Source: Alphaproteobacteria bacterium | GTDB lineage: Bacteria; Pseudomonadota; Alphaproteobacteria; JANQMY01 | Reading direction: 5' to 3' | Length of the DNA stretch: 64,000 bases | Assembly: GCA_028289425.1 (NCBI GenBank) | Contig: JANQPL010000006.1 | Location: 59,128 to 123,127 of the forward strand | Part shown: positions 26,597 to 35,775 of the stretch, in pieces | Numbering within the stretch: the first letter of the stretch is position 1 | How the letters are laid out: each line of letters begins with the position of its first letter | Made by a program: the position numbers and the translations under genes | The notes under the pieces: generated by a model | Databases searched by the model: none | The model's input: only the letters and a program-made list of their open reading frames with translations | What the model was told of the DNA's origin: nothing

Positions 26597-28162
26597 ATGG
26601 GGGATGAAAACCTGCAGCGTCACAATGTGTGGCAGCCAAAAATGGGCTTCATTGGAGCGTTCGTGCTTTTGGCTGCGGCAATTGTGATTGCGCTGTCCAT
26701 AAATCCCGCTCGGGCGGACTTTGCTGACGGCGAACGGGCATTCCAGCGTGGCGATTATACGCGGGCCATTAAATTGTGGCGCCGAGCAGCCTGGCAGGAA
26801 GACGACCTTTATTCCCAATTGGAGCTAGGCGACCTCTACTCGCAAGGGAAGCTGGTCAACCGCGATTATGTGGAAGCCTATGTCTGGTACTATTTGGCGT
26901 CGGTGAACACGACTGCGCTGGGGCTCACGCCGTCCGCGTACAAACTTCGCAAAATCAAAATGGCCGAAGCGCTAGAAAAGCGGAACCGGTCCTACCTGCC
27001 CATGGTGCCGCAAGAGCGGGCAGAAGCGCGCGACCGTATCGTCTACATTTTGGCAAGCCGTGGGGCTGAAGGGTTTTTCAAGCTGGGCGAGATTTTTGAC
27101 GAGCGGCGCGCCTGTCAACGCGGCCAGAAATACAACGAAGAGAAAGAGCTGGTAACAACCGGGCCCGACTCGGAAGTTGAAGTCAAAGAAGGCATGGCGC
27201 TGATTGTTTATTCGCGCACGATGGTGCGCGGCACAGAGGCGTCCCCCTACTCGTCCGAAAACTCCCGCTGGGACGAAGAGCATATTTTCTATGTGCCCGA
27301 CCCCAACAACCCAAACATCATCCGGCCTTGCGACGCACGCCATCACGAAAGTCTGTACATGACGGAAGACGGCATCGCCCCCAACAATGCGGAGGCCCTG
27401 TCGTACTACATCTTGGCGGCCGGTAAAGGACACCCGATCGCAGCGGATCTGCGCAGCGAAATGACGGCCTTTATGAACGGCACGGGGGGTGGGGCATCGA
27501 CAGGTTCGGTGGCGATCAGCTCACGGATTATCGAGTCTGCAAAACGGCGCGCGGCCAACTGGCGGCCACCGTTCGAACGCTATCCCGGCAATCATAGCGA
27601 CGAGTCTGAAGGGGATTCCGATCGCGAAGACGCCCTGGCGCGTATCGGCGAACTGGATCTGCGCTGGCTTCAGAAAGCCATGGCCGCACTTGGCATCTAT
27701 AAGGGCGAAGCCGACAACGAGTGGGGCCAACAGACCGCCGACTCGATGAAAGAGTATCAAAGGATGATCGGTGCACCGATCACCCGAAGCATGACAGAGG
27801 ATCACAATCTGACGGCCGAACAAAAGATCCGTCTGATCAAGACGGTCGCAGCGCGGGGCAACAAGGAAATCCAGAATGTGCTCGGCAGCATGTATTATTA
27901 CGGCATTGGCGAACCTGTAAATTATTCCAGTGCGCAAATCTGGTTCGAGCGGTCCGCCGATCAGCTTTATCCGTATGCGCTCTATAATTTGGGCGTTATG
28001 TATCGCGACGGATTCGGTACGCCGGTCGACAAGAACCAAGCCGCGACCTATTTCATGGCGGCCAAGGAAGCCGGTTATCCGGGCAAAGAGATCGATCGCG
28101 AATTGAAAGAACTTGGCTGGTGCACGGGCGAAGACTGCCGGATCGATGGCGCAGGTAACTGA
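26597..28162 (+). CDS. Secreted Sel1/TPR protein with peptidoglycan-binding domain
   Basis: About 521 residues. A hydrophobic segment (GFIGAFVLLAAAIVIALSI) ending in PARA gives a Sec signal. A Sel1-like unit follows at once (DGERAFQRGDYTRAIKLWRR... LELGDLYSQGKLV). The central part is unassigned. Near residue 355 is a PG_binding_1-like module (LRWLQKAMAALGIYKGEAD), and two more Sel1 repeats end the protein (VLGSMYYYGIGEPVNYSSAQ, LGVMYRDGFGTPVDKNQAA). It is likely a periplasmic scaffold touching the cell wall. The start is uncertain: TTG 26525, ATG 26597 or ATG 26642; the last gives the most compact signal peptide. The beta-helix gene follows within 20 bp. Confidence 0.8.
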   Translation: MGDENLQRHNVWQPKMGFIGAFVLLAAAIVIALSINPARADFADGERAFQRGDYTRAIKLWRRAAWQEDDLYSQLELGDLYSQGKLVNRDYVEAYVWYYLASVNTTALGLTPSAYKLRKIKMAEALEKRNRSYLPMVPQERAEARDRIVYILASRGAEGFFKLGEIFDERRACQRGQKYNEEKELVTTGPDSEVEVKEGMALIVYSRTMVRGTEASPYSSENSRWDEEHIFYVPDPNNPNIIRPCDARHHESLYMTEDGIAPNNAEALSYYILAAGKGHPIAADLRSEMTAFMNGTGGGASTGSVAISSRIIESAKRRAANWRPPFERYPGNHSDESEGDSDREDALARIGELDLRWLQKAMAALGIYKGEADNEWGQQTADSMKEYQRMIGAPITRSMTEDHNLTAEQKIRLIKTVAARGNKEIQNVLGSMYYYGIGEPVNYSSAQIWFERSADQLYPYALYNLGVMYRDGFGTPVDKNQAATYFMAAKEAGYPGKEIDRELKELGWCTGEDCRIDGAGN

Positions 28163-28180
28163 CGGTGGGGATTGAGTGAC

Positions 28181-29722
28181 ATGTTAGGGTCGAAACTACG
28201 CGCCGCATTCGTCATCGGGGCCTTATGTGTCCTGGCGCCTTTCGCCATGGCGGAAACGCCCCGCTACCTCGACTATTGCTGTTCGGAAATTACGCCGCCC
28301 CCGGCAAATTACGGCCGCGGCGGGGCCCGCGGCGTTATCGTCGACCCGGACAGCCCGGATCCGGCCTGCTTTAAATCGATCAGCGCTGCCCTCAAGTCGG
28401 TGCATTCAAACGGGACGATTTGGGTAAAACCCAGCAACAGAAAGACGCTGATCGAAAGCCTCACAATTCGTAAGCCTGTAAAGATCCGCCGCTATGCGGA
28501 ATCAGATCTCAGCCAGGTTCCAGGCACCCGAAGATGCAACGTCGTACAGGGGTTGGGTCCCGATGAGATTGCCATTCTCAATGAACGCATTCGCGAACAA
28601 GAACGGCTTCTGCGGGATATCAGAGACGACAAGCAGAAAGAGGCTATCGAAGCGGGCATCGACCGGCTCAAGAGCCAAATAACCGACATTAATGAAGGCC
28701 GGTACTATCGCATTCAGCCAGTGTCCGGCGAGTTTTGCGCGCGCGTATCTCTCAAGAACCGGGGCGGACGCGCCCAGATTTCCGATGCGAAGTTTCTCCC
28801 GCCGCCCGACGGCGAAAACCGCACCAAGGATTGTATCGTCCTAGAGGCCGGCAATCTTTCTTTGTCGGATATCAACATCAACGGCACGACGGGACGCGGG
28901 TTGTTCGGGAGGCGAGCCGCCGGATACCGGGGGATCGTGCTTCAGGACGGGTCTGCCGACATACGTGACAGCGAGATTCGCAATACACGGATCGCTATCG
29001 ATGTGGTTCACCAGCCCAAGCCGCATCCGCAGGGAACCCCTGGCAGTCCGCGGGAGCGCGAGATCGTTATCGATCACAATTTGATCCAAAGTTCACGGCT
29101 TAACGGCATTCGCATTGCCGCGCCTGTACGCGCCGTCATTACCAACAACGATGTGGCTTACACGAGAGGGGCCCCACCCACGGGACCGAACGCCTTCGCG
29201 GGTGTGGTGTCTTACGCGAAAGGCCCAATTTGCGGTAACATCATTTCGGGGAACCCGATTGGTATTGTGCATTACGGCAGCGGTGAGCTTCGGGACAATA
29301 CGATTTTTGAAAACGACACCGGTGTGTCGCTGCGCATCGACAATCAGAGCCTCGAAGAAAAATTCCGGCTCTATAACAACATTATTGCGGGCAGCAAAAA
29401 GGTTGGATTGTCGGCGCCTAGAGGATCGATTCAGGAACACAATCCGGCAACGATTGCGCGCCTATACGCCGAGGGGCGGGAAGAAGAAATCTACAAGAAC
29501 GACCGAGGCGACAGCAGTTACTTCAATGGCAATCAGTTCTGCAACCGGACCAACGTCTTTCGTATGAGAGATTTGCCGCCGGGAGCGCGCAGAGCCAATT
29601 CTTTCAAAGGCGGGCGCGCCTATATTCGCCGGTGTAACATAGAGCGTCCACCTTACAAAAACTGCAGCGCCAGCTATACCTGGAACGCTGCGCTTGGCCG
29701 ATACGAGTCGTTTGGCCCTTGA
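28181..29722 (+). CDS. Secreted right-handed beta-helix protein
   Basis: About 513 residues. Signal peptide with hydrophobic core AAFVIGALCVLAPFAMA. The body has the stacked NxI/xNxI pattern of pectate-lyase-like beta-helices (for example LSLSDININGTTGRG, IVIDHNLIQSSRLNGIRI, AVITNNDVAYTRG, NIISGNPIGIVHYGSGELRDN). A charged helical stretch at about residues 130-170 (IAILNERIREQERLLRDI...) interrupts the first third and looks like a coiled-coil hairpin. Many Cys pairs in the mature protein suggest disulfides. No catalytic motif is seen; a role in binding or modifying polysaccharide is possible. It likely shares an operon with the Sel1/PG-binding gene; the ATG at 28181 is used rather than the in-frame TTG at 28172. 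Confidence 0.8.
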   Translation: MLGSKLRAAFVIGALCVLAPFAMAETPRYLDYCCSEITPPPANYGRGGARGVIVDPDSPDPACFKSISAALKSVHSNGTIWVKPSNRKTLIESLTIRKPVKIRRYAESDLSQVPGTRRCNVVQGLGPDEIAILNERIREQERLLRDIRDDKQKEAIEAGIDRLKSQITDINEGRYYRIQPVSGEFCARVSLKNRGGRAQISDAKFLPPPDGENRTKDCIVLEAGNLSLSDININGTTGRGLFGRRAAGYRGIVLQDGSADIRDSEIRNTRIAIDVVHQPKPHPQGTPGSPREREIVIDHNLIQSSRLNGIRIAAPVRAVITNNDVAYTRGAPPTGPNAFAGVVSYAKGPICGNIISGNPIGIVHYGSGELRDNTIFENDTGVSLRIDNQSLEEKFRLYNNIIAGSKKVGLSAPRGSIQEHNPATIARLYAEGREEEIYKNDRGDSSYFNGNQFCNRTNVFRMRDLPPGARRANSFKGGRAYIRRCNIERPPYKNCSASYTWNAALGRYESFGP

Positions 29723-29779
29723 TTTTCTGGATAGTTGTTGCTTATGGCGCAGTGTTTTATGCGCCACCAATCGGCTCGC

Positions 29780-30025
29780 CTATTGCGGCGCGTCGATGAT
29801 GTAATATTCGGGCTCTGCCCCCGTCAGATTGAGATCAATCGACGATGTCAGGAATATTATCGCTATGGTGAGGCATACGCCCAGTAGCACACCCGAAAAG
29901 AATGGATTGACGGGCCCCACATGCGGGGCCGCGGTGCTCTTGCCCCAAGGTTGAGGCGGGCGGCGTCGACCGCGAGATGCAAACGGCATCTCTAACAATT
30001 GGTCTCTCGTTGCACTCATCGACAT
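29780..30025 (-). CDS. Small single-pass membrane protein of unknown function
   Basis: 81 residues. An Arg/Pro-rich N-terminal half (SRGRRRPPQPWGK) precedes one transmembrane helix (FFSGVLLGVCLTIAIIFL) and a short acidic tail, consistent with a cytoplasmic N-terminus. AGGGGG lies 9 bases before the ATG at 30025, which decides the start over upstream ATGs. An AT-rich TATTATAT-like stretch around 30050 could be its promoter. No homologue is recognised; it is convergent with the beta-helix gene. Confidence 0.55.
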   Translation of the reverse strand: MSMSATRDQLLEMPFASRGRRRPPQPWGKSTAAPHVGPVNPFFSGVLLGVCLTIAIIFLTSSIDLNLTGAEPEYYIIDAPQ

Positions 30026-30281
30026 TTCAACGATCCCCCTGGCATACCCCATATATAATAGGTCTTCTTTGGTAAATTTAAAACACGAATCGCGCGAAAT
30101 GGTCGTTCGTCACTAAAAACAAGGGATCCCATCGTTCTATTTCTGCCACACTGAGCACCAGCGCACCCACCCTTGTCCACCATATGGCGCCCCATCCATG
30201 AACTGATTCGGACTGACCGGCGTTGCATGATCGTCCGCCCATGCGCAAAACGTGCTCACCCGCCACAATGAAAGAAGGCTC

Positions 30282-32216
30282 ATGACCAAAATCACCGCCC
30301 CCCACGGCAGCTGGAAATCACCTATCAGCGCAGAGCTGATCGCGGGCGCCGGCATCACCGCTTTCGATCCGCGCATGGATGGCAGCTCGCTCTTTTGGCT
30401 TGAAAGTCGCCCGGCGGAAGGCGGCCGCGTGGTCCTCATGCAATCCAAAGCCGGTGCACCGGCACAGGAGATTTCGCCCGCCGACATGAACATCCGAACG
30501 CGGGTGCATGAATATGGCGGCGCGCCCTTTGCGGTCGGCGGCGGTAGGGTCTTCGCCGTCAATTTCTCGGATCAGCATCTCTATGAGATTGGCGCGGATG
30601 GGACCGCCAAGCCGGTGTCCGCACGCAACGGCGAACGCTATGCAGACATTCAAATCGATGCACGGCACGACAGATTGATTTGCATTTGTGAGGCTCACAC
30701 CGCCGAAGGTGAGCCGGCCAACCGCATTGTCGCAATTTCGCTCAACGCCCCCCACACGCAAACAATACTTGTGGAGGGTCATGACTTTTTCGCCTTTCCG
30801 CGGTTGTCCCCCGACGGCACGAAACTGGCCTTCATTGCCTGGAACCACCCCAACATGCCCTGGGACGATGTGCAGCTCTACTTGGCCGACTTGAACGAGC
30901 AAGGTTTGACATCGAACGTCACGCGCTTGAACGGAGGCGTTAATGAGTCTGTGCTTGACCTTCAGTGGTCGGAACAAGGGGACTTGTTCTTCATTGCTGA
31001 CCGCTCGGGCTGGTGGAATCCGTACAGGCATGACGGCAACTCAACGACTCAATTGATCTCACTGGACGCGGAGTTTGCCGGGCCGCTTTGGTCGTTAGGC
31101 CAGCGCAATTACGGCTTCTTGAACGAAAACACTGTGCTCTTTGCCCATGGGGGCGATGGCAAAGCGGCGCTGACGCTCCTGAATCTTGACACCGGCAACC
31201 CTCGCCCCATCCCGACAGACTGCGCAACCATCGGCACTTTGGTTTGCGCAGAGGGTGTGGCGGTCTTTGAAGCGGGCTTTACCGATGACACGCCCGCATT
31301 AATGCGCTTCGACTTGGCAACCGACAGCCTATCGACGGTAGCGCGCGCCTCTTCCCTGCCCGTCAGCCAAAACACGATCTCTGGCCCGCGGACGAATGAG
31401 TTTCCCACCTCAGGTGACAAGACCGCTCATGCATTTTTCTATCCGCCCCTCAATCCGGAATTCGAGGCGCCGGCAGGCGACAAGCCACCCTTGATTGTCA
31501 AAATTCATGGCGGGCCCACAGGGCAGTCGTCGTCCAGTCTGCAGCTTGCAATCCAGTTTTGGACGTCGCGCGGTTTTGCGTTTGTGGACATTAATTACGG
31601 CGGCAGTTCCGGATATGGCCGGGCCTATCGCAAGCGGCTGACCGATAAATGGGGGGTGGTCGATCTGGAAGACACGATCAATTGCGTACGCTATCTGGCA
31701 AGCCAGGGACTGATCGATCCGGACAAGGCGGCAATCCGCGGCGGCAGCGCCGGCGGTTACACCACCCTGGCGGCGCTTGCGTTCAGCGACGTATTCAAAG
31801 CAGGCGCGAACTATTACGGGATCAGCGATTTGGAAGCGCTGGCAAAAGACACCCACAAATTCGAGGCCCGATATTTGGACGGGTTGATCGGCCCCTATCC
31901 GGCGGCAAAACACATTTATGAGGAACGCTCGCCCATCCATCATCTGGACGGCTTCGATCAGCCGCTAATCGTGTTTCAGGGGTCCGAAGACAAAGTGGTG
32001 CCGCCCAATCAATCGGAGATGATCGTCGACGTTTTGAGAAAGAAGGGCGTGCCCGTGGCCTATCTGTTGTTCGACGGCGAACAGCATGGTTTTCGCCGGG
32101 CGGAAAACATCATCCGGTCTTTGGAAGCGGAGCTTTACTTCTATGGCCGGATTTTCGGCTTTGACCCAGCGGACCAAATCGAGCCGGTCGAGATTGAAAA
32201 TTTGGCACCGGTTTAA
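30282..32216 (+). CDS. S9 family (prolyl oligopeptidase/acylaminoacyl) peptidase
   Basis: 644 residues without a signal peptide. The first ~370 residues are a WD40-like beta-propeller (FPRLSPDGTKLAFIAWNHPNMPWDD and similar blades). The C-terminal alpha/beta-hydrolase domain has HGGPTGQSSS, RGGSAGGYTTL with the Ser nucleophile, FQGSEDKVVPPNQ with the Asp, and DGEQHGFRRAENI with the His. It should cleave short peptides in the cytoplasm. The ATG at 30282 is preceded by AGAAGG at normal distance and gives MTKITAPHGSW, as in homologues. It is followed by a palindromic repeat. Confidence 0.92.
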   Translation: MTKITAPHGSWKSPISAELIAGAGITAFDPRMDGSSLFWLESRPAEGGRVVLMQSKAGAPAQEISPADMNIRTRVHEYGGAPFAVGGGRVFAVNFSDQHLYEIGADGTAKPVSARNGERYADIQIDARHDRLICICEAHTAEGEPANRIVAISLNAPHTQTILVEGHDFFAFPRLSPDGTKLAFIAWNHPNMPWDDVQLYLADLNEQGLTSNVTRLNGGVNESVLDLQWSEQGDLFFIADRSGWWNPYRHDGNSTTQLISLDAEFAGPLWSLGQRNYGFLNENTVLFAHGGDGKAALTLLNLDTGNPRPIPTDCATIGTLVCAEGVAVFEAGFTDDTPALMRFDLATDSLSTVARASSLPVSQNTISGPRTNEFPTSGDKTAHAFFYPPLNPEFEAPAGDKPPLIVKIHGGPTGQSSSSLQLAIQFWTSRGFAFVDINYGGSSGYGRAYRKRLTDKWGVVDLEDTINCVRYLASQGLIDPDKAAIRGGSAGGYTTLAALAFSDVFKAGANYYGISDLEALAKDTHKFEARYLDGLIGPYPAAKHIYEERSPIHHLDGFDQPLIVFQGSEDKVVPPNQSEMIVDVLRKKGVPVAYLLFDGEQHGFRRAENIIRSLEAELYFYGRIFGFDPADQIEPVEIENLAPV

Positions 32217-32225
32217 CACCCAATT

Positions 32226-32338
32226 GTCATCCCGGGTGCTTCGCAGCACAAAGGTGTGCGATGCTAACCAGGGATCTAGTTTACTCGATCCCGCATCTGC
32301 GAAGCAGCATTAGTATGCTGCATCGCGCACGGGATGAC
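32226..32338. repeat. Palindromic intergenic element, GTCATCCCG ends
   Basis: 113 bp bounded by GTCATCCCGGG on the left and CGGGATGAC on the right, with inner hairpins (GGTGCTTCGCAGCAC; CTGCGAAGCAGCATTAG). It sits between the convergent S9 peptidase and hydrolase genes, where it could end transcription from both sides. It resembles the RPE-type interspersed palindromes of Alphaproteobacteria. Confidence 0.7.
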
Positions 32339-32346
32339 GGGTGAGG

Positions 32347-33330
32347 CTATTCCTTGAGCCGTGCTACTTTTTCTCCACCGATCGCGATTTCTTCACCAGA
32401 CGGGAGGGCCGCTGTCTTGTCGGCAATCCAGCGGTCAATGTCTTGCCAAACCCGCAACCGCTGAAGGTCGCGGGTGAGCATGTGGTAGCCGTTTTCATAC
32501 AGCACCGCGCGTTTGGGCCCGGCGAGATTGTCGATCAAATCCATCACCGGCTTTTTGGGAACCACTTCATCTTTCGCGCCATAGAGAATGAGCGCAGGCG
32601 TCTCAACCTGATCCGCCGAAAGGTAGCCCGCATCCATCAAAGTGACGAGGCCGTAAATCGTCTCTATGCGCGTCTCTTTGATCACCAGCGGATCGCGGGA
32701 GAAGGCGCGCAGCATTTCTATATTGTCGGACGGCCAGACCTCCAATCGGCTTCCGGTCAGCGTTTTGCGCGGGAACGTATGGGCGCCGATCCATAGAGTG
32801 GTTTTGTAAAGCGGGTTGAGCGTCTTCCACCCCCACACGGCCGGCGCCACAAGGATGAGACCGTCAGCTTGGGACGCGGGCCCGTCCTTCGCCACGGTCG
32901 CAAGGGTGACCGCACTGCCCATGCTCAATCCCATCACATAGATGGGTGAGTTGGGGTGTTTTGACTCAACCAAACTGTAGAACGCATCCAAATCCCCGGT
33001 CTTGACGGCGTTGTCATACCAAGCGCCCCGCTCGGGCGTCTTGCCGAAGCCCCGTTGGTCAAAGGCATAAACCGCAATGCCGCGCGCTGCGAACCAGGGC
33101 GCCGACTCGGAAAAGGCGTTGGAATAATCATTGATGCCGTGCACGCCGATAATCACCGCTTTTGGGTTTTCGGACGGCCATCTTCGTGTCGCTATTTCGT
33201 GGCCATCGCGCGCGGTCCAAACGTCCCCCGACCAAACGGGCGCCTGGCTTACCTCTCCTTCACTTAAGAACCGGGGAGCACACGCGATTGTCGCGACCAA
33301 AAGAAAGGGAAAAAGCAGGAATCGTTTCAT
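32347..33330 (-). CDS. Alpha/beta hydrolase, lysophospholipase/monoglyceride lipase type
   Basis: 327 residues. The N-terminus MKRFLLFPFLLVATIACAP is a signal peptide with a Cys that may be lipidated (lipobox TIAC, not ideal), so it may be an envelope lipoprotein. The hydrolase domain has VHGINDYSNAF, FDQRGFGKTP, the nucleophile elbow VMGLSMGSAV (GxSxG), the acid in YGAKDEVVP and the His in ENGYHMLTRD. These features fit the S33/'Hydrolase_4' group that splits monoacyl lipids. It lies 9 bp after the UDG-like gene, as the last gene of the four-gene unit starting at 36927. Confidence 0.87.
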   Translation of the reverse strand: MKRFLLFPFLLVATIACAPRFLSEGEVSQAPVWSGDVWTARDGHEIATRRWPSENPKAVIIGVHGINDYSNAFSESAPWFAARGIAVYAFDQRGFGKTPERGAWYDNAVKTGDLDAFYSLVESKHPNSPIYVMGLSMGSAVTLATVAKDGPASQADGLILVAPAVWGWKTLNPLYKTTLWIGAHTFPRKTLTGSRLEVWPSDNIEMLRAFSRDPLVIKETRIETIYGLVTLMDAGYLSADQVETPALILYGAKDEVVPKKPVMDLIDNLAGPKRAVLYENGYHMLTRDLQRLRVWQDIDRWIADKTAALPSGEEIAIGGEKVARLKE

Positions 33331-33339
33331 CTGTGTACG

Positions 33340-33930
33340 CTACTTCAGGGCCTTGGTGACAATGCGGCGCAGCTCGGGAAGCAAGTCGGTTTCAAACCAT
33401 GGGTTCTTTTTGATCCACGCATTATTGCGCCAAGATGGATGAGGCAATGGTAAAAATTGCGGCAAGTAATCCCGCCAATGGGCAACGGTGTCGGTCAAAG
33501 TCTTGTGCCGTTCTTTTCCCAGATGCCATTTTTGTGCGTATTGCCCCACTAGAAGCGTAACCTGCACGTTCGGCAGATTGTCCATCACCTGTCCACGCCA
33601 CAACTCCGCGCATTCTTTGCGAGGCGGCAAATCTCCGCCTTTGTCGTCGAGGCCGGGGAAACAAAAGCCCATGGGGACAATGGCGATCTTTGCCTCATCA
33701 TAGAATTGATCTTCACTGACCCCCATCCAATCCCGCAGCCGGTCCCCACTTGGGTCCGTGAAGGGCTTGCCTGATTTGTGGACGCGGGTGCCGGGCGCCT
33801 GGCCGGCAATGCAAAGCCGCGCCGACCGTTTGGCGCGAATGACAGGCCGTGGCTCATGTGGCAAAGCGTGGGCGCACTCACGGCATGACCGAATCTCTTT
33901 CAAGAGTTTGTCGAACGCGCGGTCACTCAT
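33340..33930 (-). CDS. Uracil-DNA glycosylase superfamily protein
   Basis: 196 residues. CIAGQAPGTRVHKSGKPF matches motif 1 of the UDG fold (GQAPG), and PLPHPSWRN near residue 165 is motif 2. An N-terminal CRECAHALP has two Cys, but the full four-Cys Fe-S set of family 4/5 enzymes is not evident. Members are annotated as uracil-DNA glycosylase family (COG1573); whether it removes uracil is not shown by the sequence. It lies between the AtuA-like gene (15 bp) and the lipase (9 bp), an odd context for a repair enzyme. Confidence 0.82.
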   Translation of the reverse strand: MSDRAFDKLLKEIRSCRECAHALPHEPRPVIRAKRSARLCIAGQAPGTRVHKSGKPFTDPSGDRLRDWMGVSEDQFYDEAKIAIVPMGFCFPGLDDKGGDLPPRKECAELWRGQVMDNLPNVQVTLLVGQYAQKWHLGKERHKTLTDTVAHWRDYLPQFLPLPHPSWRNNAWIKKNPWFETDLLPELRRIVTKALK

Positions 33931-33945
33931 ATTTTTTTCAGCGTG

Positions 33946-35754
33946 TTAGGCAATTGCGGTTTCGCCGGTATCGTCCGGTGGCACCAGTCCCGCCGGCACG
34001 GCAACCTCGAAGTCGAGCAGCATCTGGGCGAGCGCCTTGCCCTGAGGGTCGTTCCGCAAGCTGGCGATCCCGCCACCGCCGAGCGCCTCGGTCATGAGAA
34101 AATTGAGACCATCAATGCCGGGCAGATCGAAGCGCGTCACCTTGCCGTCCACAAGATGTGCGAAATACTGTTTGACGGCCTGCTCTGTCAGGGCTGCCCG
34201 AATGTAAGGCAGATACTCAATCTTGCGCGCGATCACCCCAATGTTTGAGGCATTGCCCTTGTCGCCGCTGCGCGCCCAGGCAAGTTTCACCAGCGGTACC
34301 GTATCGGTCAGGTTGGCCGCCAGGATCTCAGGCCCGGTTGGCCGTTTGATTGACGCAGGATTGAACGGCACACCGTCAAACACGGTAACGGGAAACATAT
34401 TGCTTTGGCGGTGCACAGTGGGGGTCACCGCCGCCTTTGGTACCAAACAGGAAAAAAGCCGCACCACGGGCGATACTTTGGGCCGGTTACCGCCCATGCC
34501 CGTGGTTCCTGGGGCCATGGACGTGGCGCTGGAGGTTGCTTCCCGTACCATCATATTCAATGCGTCGGGTTTTGGATGCTTCGCAGCCAGTTTGAGCACC
34601 ACTTCCCGGGGGGATTTGATCCGAGTGTGCGGCCCGTAGGAAGATTCCGTACCCAGAACTTCAAACGATGTTTCCGTGAAGTCGCCCAGATTGGTCTCCG
34701 CCAACATGCGCGATACGCGGGTGAACACAGCGTCGGCCGTCTTCTTCGCCTTGCTTGCCGCGTCGATCCCGCCGATGGTGAGATACATGCCGACGCGAAA
34801 TCCGTCCGCATAGGTGCCGGAGACTTTGAATGTATCGGTCGGAACCGATCCGCGGGCCCCACTGACCCGTACTTGGTTGTCACCGGTTGCCTCGATAACC
34901 ACATCGCTGAAGTCACACACCACATCGGGAAGGATGTAGGCTTGGGGATCACCGATTTCGTAGAGCATCTGCTCGGCAATCGTACCCTTCGAAATCAGGC
35001 CACCGGTACGCGGCGGCTTCTCCACAACGAATGTGCCGTCATCGGAGATTTCCGCGACCGGATAACCGATGTTCGACCAATCGGGTACCTTGTCCCAATC
35101 CGTATGCAGACCGCCGGTGGCCTGCGCACCGCATTCCAATATGTGTCCGGCTAAACTGCCGGCGGCCAATTGATCGAATTCATCGTCCCGCCAAGCGAAT
35201 TCATGCATGCAGGCGCCCAGGGTCACCGCGCTGTCCACCACCCGCCCAGTGATAACAATGTCGGCGCCGCGCCCCAGCGCATCCGCGATTGGGCGTGCCC
35301 CCAGATAGGCATTCATACTCATCATGTCAGGCGGCAAAGGCTCGCCGGTGAACATTTCTTCAATGCCCTGCTTTCGCAAATCGAGCAGCCGGTCCATCAA
35401 ATCATCGCCCGTCACATAGGCAATGTTGAGGTTGACGCCTTCCTTATCAAAGACCGCTTGCAACGCGTCGGCACACCCTTCCGGATTGACGCCGCCTGCA
35501 TTGGCAATGACTTTTACGCCCTTCTCTTCGATTTGCCGGGCGATCGTCTTCATGGTCGGGGTGACGAAATCCGTCGCATAGCCCATCGTTTCGTCTTTTG
35601 CGCGGGCGCGGGCCAGAATCGACATGGTAATTTCGGCCAGATAATCGAACACCAGATAGTCCAGATCCGTGCCGTCGACCAATTGGCGGGCCGCCATCAT
35701 GCTGTCGCCCCAGAAACCTGACGCACCGCCGATGCGGATGGTTTTGCCGGACAT
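33946..35754 (-). CDS. AtuA-family protein (DUF1446), acyclic terpene utilisation type
   Basis: 602 residues, the length of AtuA. The N-terminal IGGASGFWGDS, DYLVFDYLAEITMSI and NAGGVNPEGCADAL are typical of the family. The C-terminal ~100 residues (about 490-600: LAWARSGDKGNASNIGVIAR) match the AtuA-like ferredoxin-fold domain, so this is the long two-domain form. AtuA is needed for citronellol/geraniol growth in Pseudomonas, but its reaction is not well defined. GGAGAG lies 7 bases before the ATG. It follows an acyl-CoA dehydrogenase by 21 bp, which supports a branched or terpenoid acyl-CoA pathway. No geranyl-CoA carboxylase is in the window. Confidence 0.9.
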   Translation of the reverse strand: MSGKTIRIGGASGFWGDSMMAARQLVDGTDLDYLVFDYLAEITMSILARARAKDETMGYATDFVTPTMKTIARQIEEKGVKVIANAGGVNPEGCADALQAVFDKEGVNLNIAYVTGDDLMDRLLDLRKQGIEEMFTGEPLPPDMMSMNAYLGARPIADALGRGADIVITGRVVDSAVTLGACMHEFAWRDDEFDQLAAGSLAGHILECGAQATGGLHTDWDKVPDWSNIGYPVAEISDDGTFVVEKPPRTGGLISKGTIAEQMLYEIGDPQAYILPDVVCDFSDVVIEATGDNQVRVSGARGSVPTDTFKVSGTYADGFRVGMYLTIGGIDAASKAKKTADAVFTRVSRMLAETNLGDFTETSFEVLGTESSYGPHTRIKSPREVVLKLAAKHPKPDALNMMVREATSSATSMAPGTTGMGGNRPKVSPVVRLFSCLVPKAAVTPTVHRQSNMFPVTVFDGVPFNPASIKRPTGPEILAANLTDTVPLVKLAWARSGDKGNASNIGVIARKIEYLPYIRAALTEQAVKQYFAHLVDGKVTRFDLPGIDGLNFLMTEALGGGGIASLRNDPQGKALAQMLLDFEVAVPAGLVPPDDTGETAIA

Positions 35755-35775
35755 GTTCTGCGCTCTCCGGTATGA

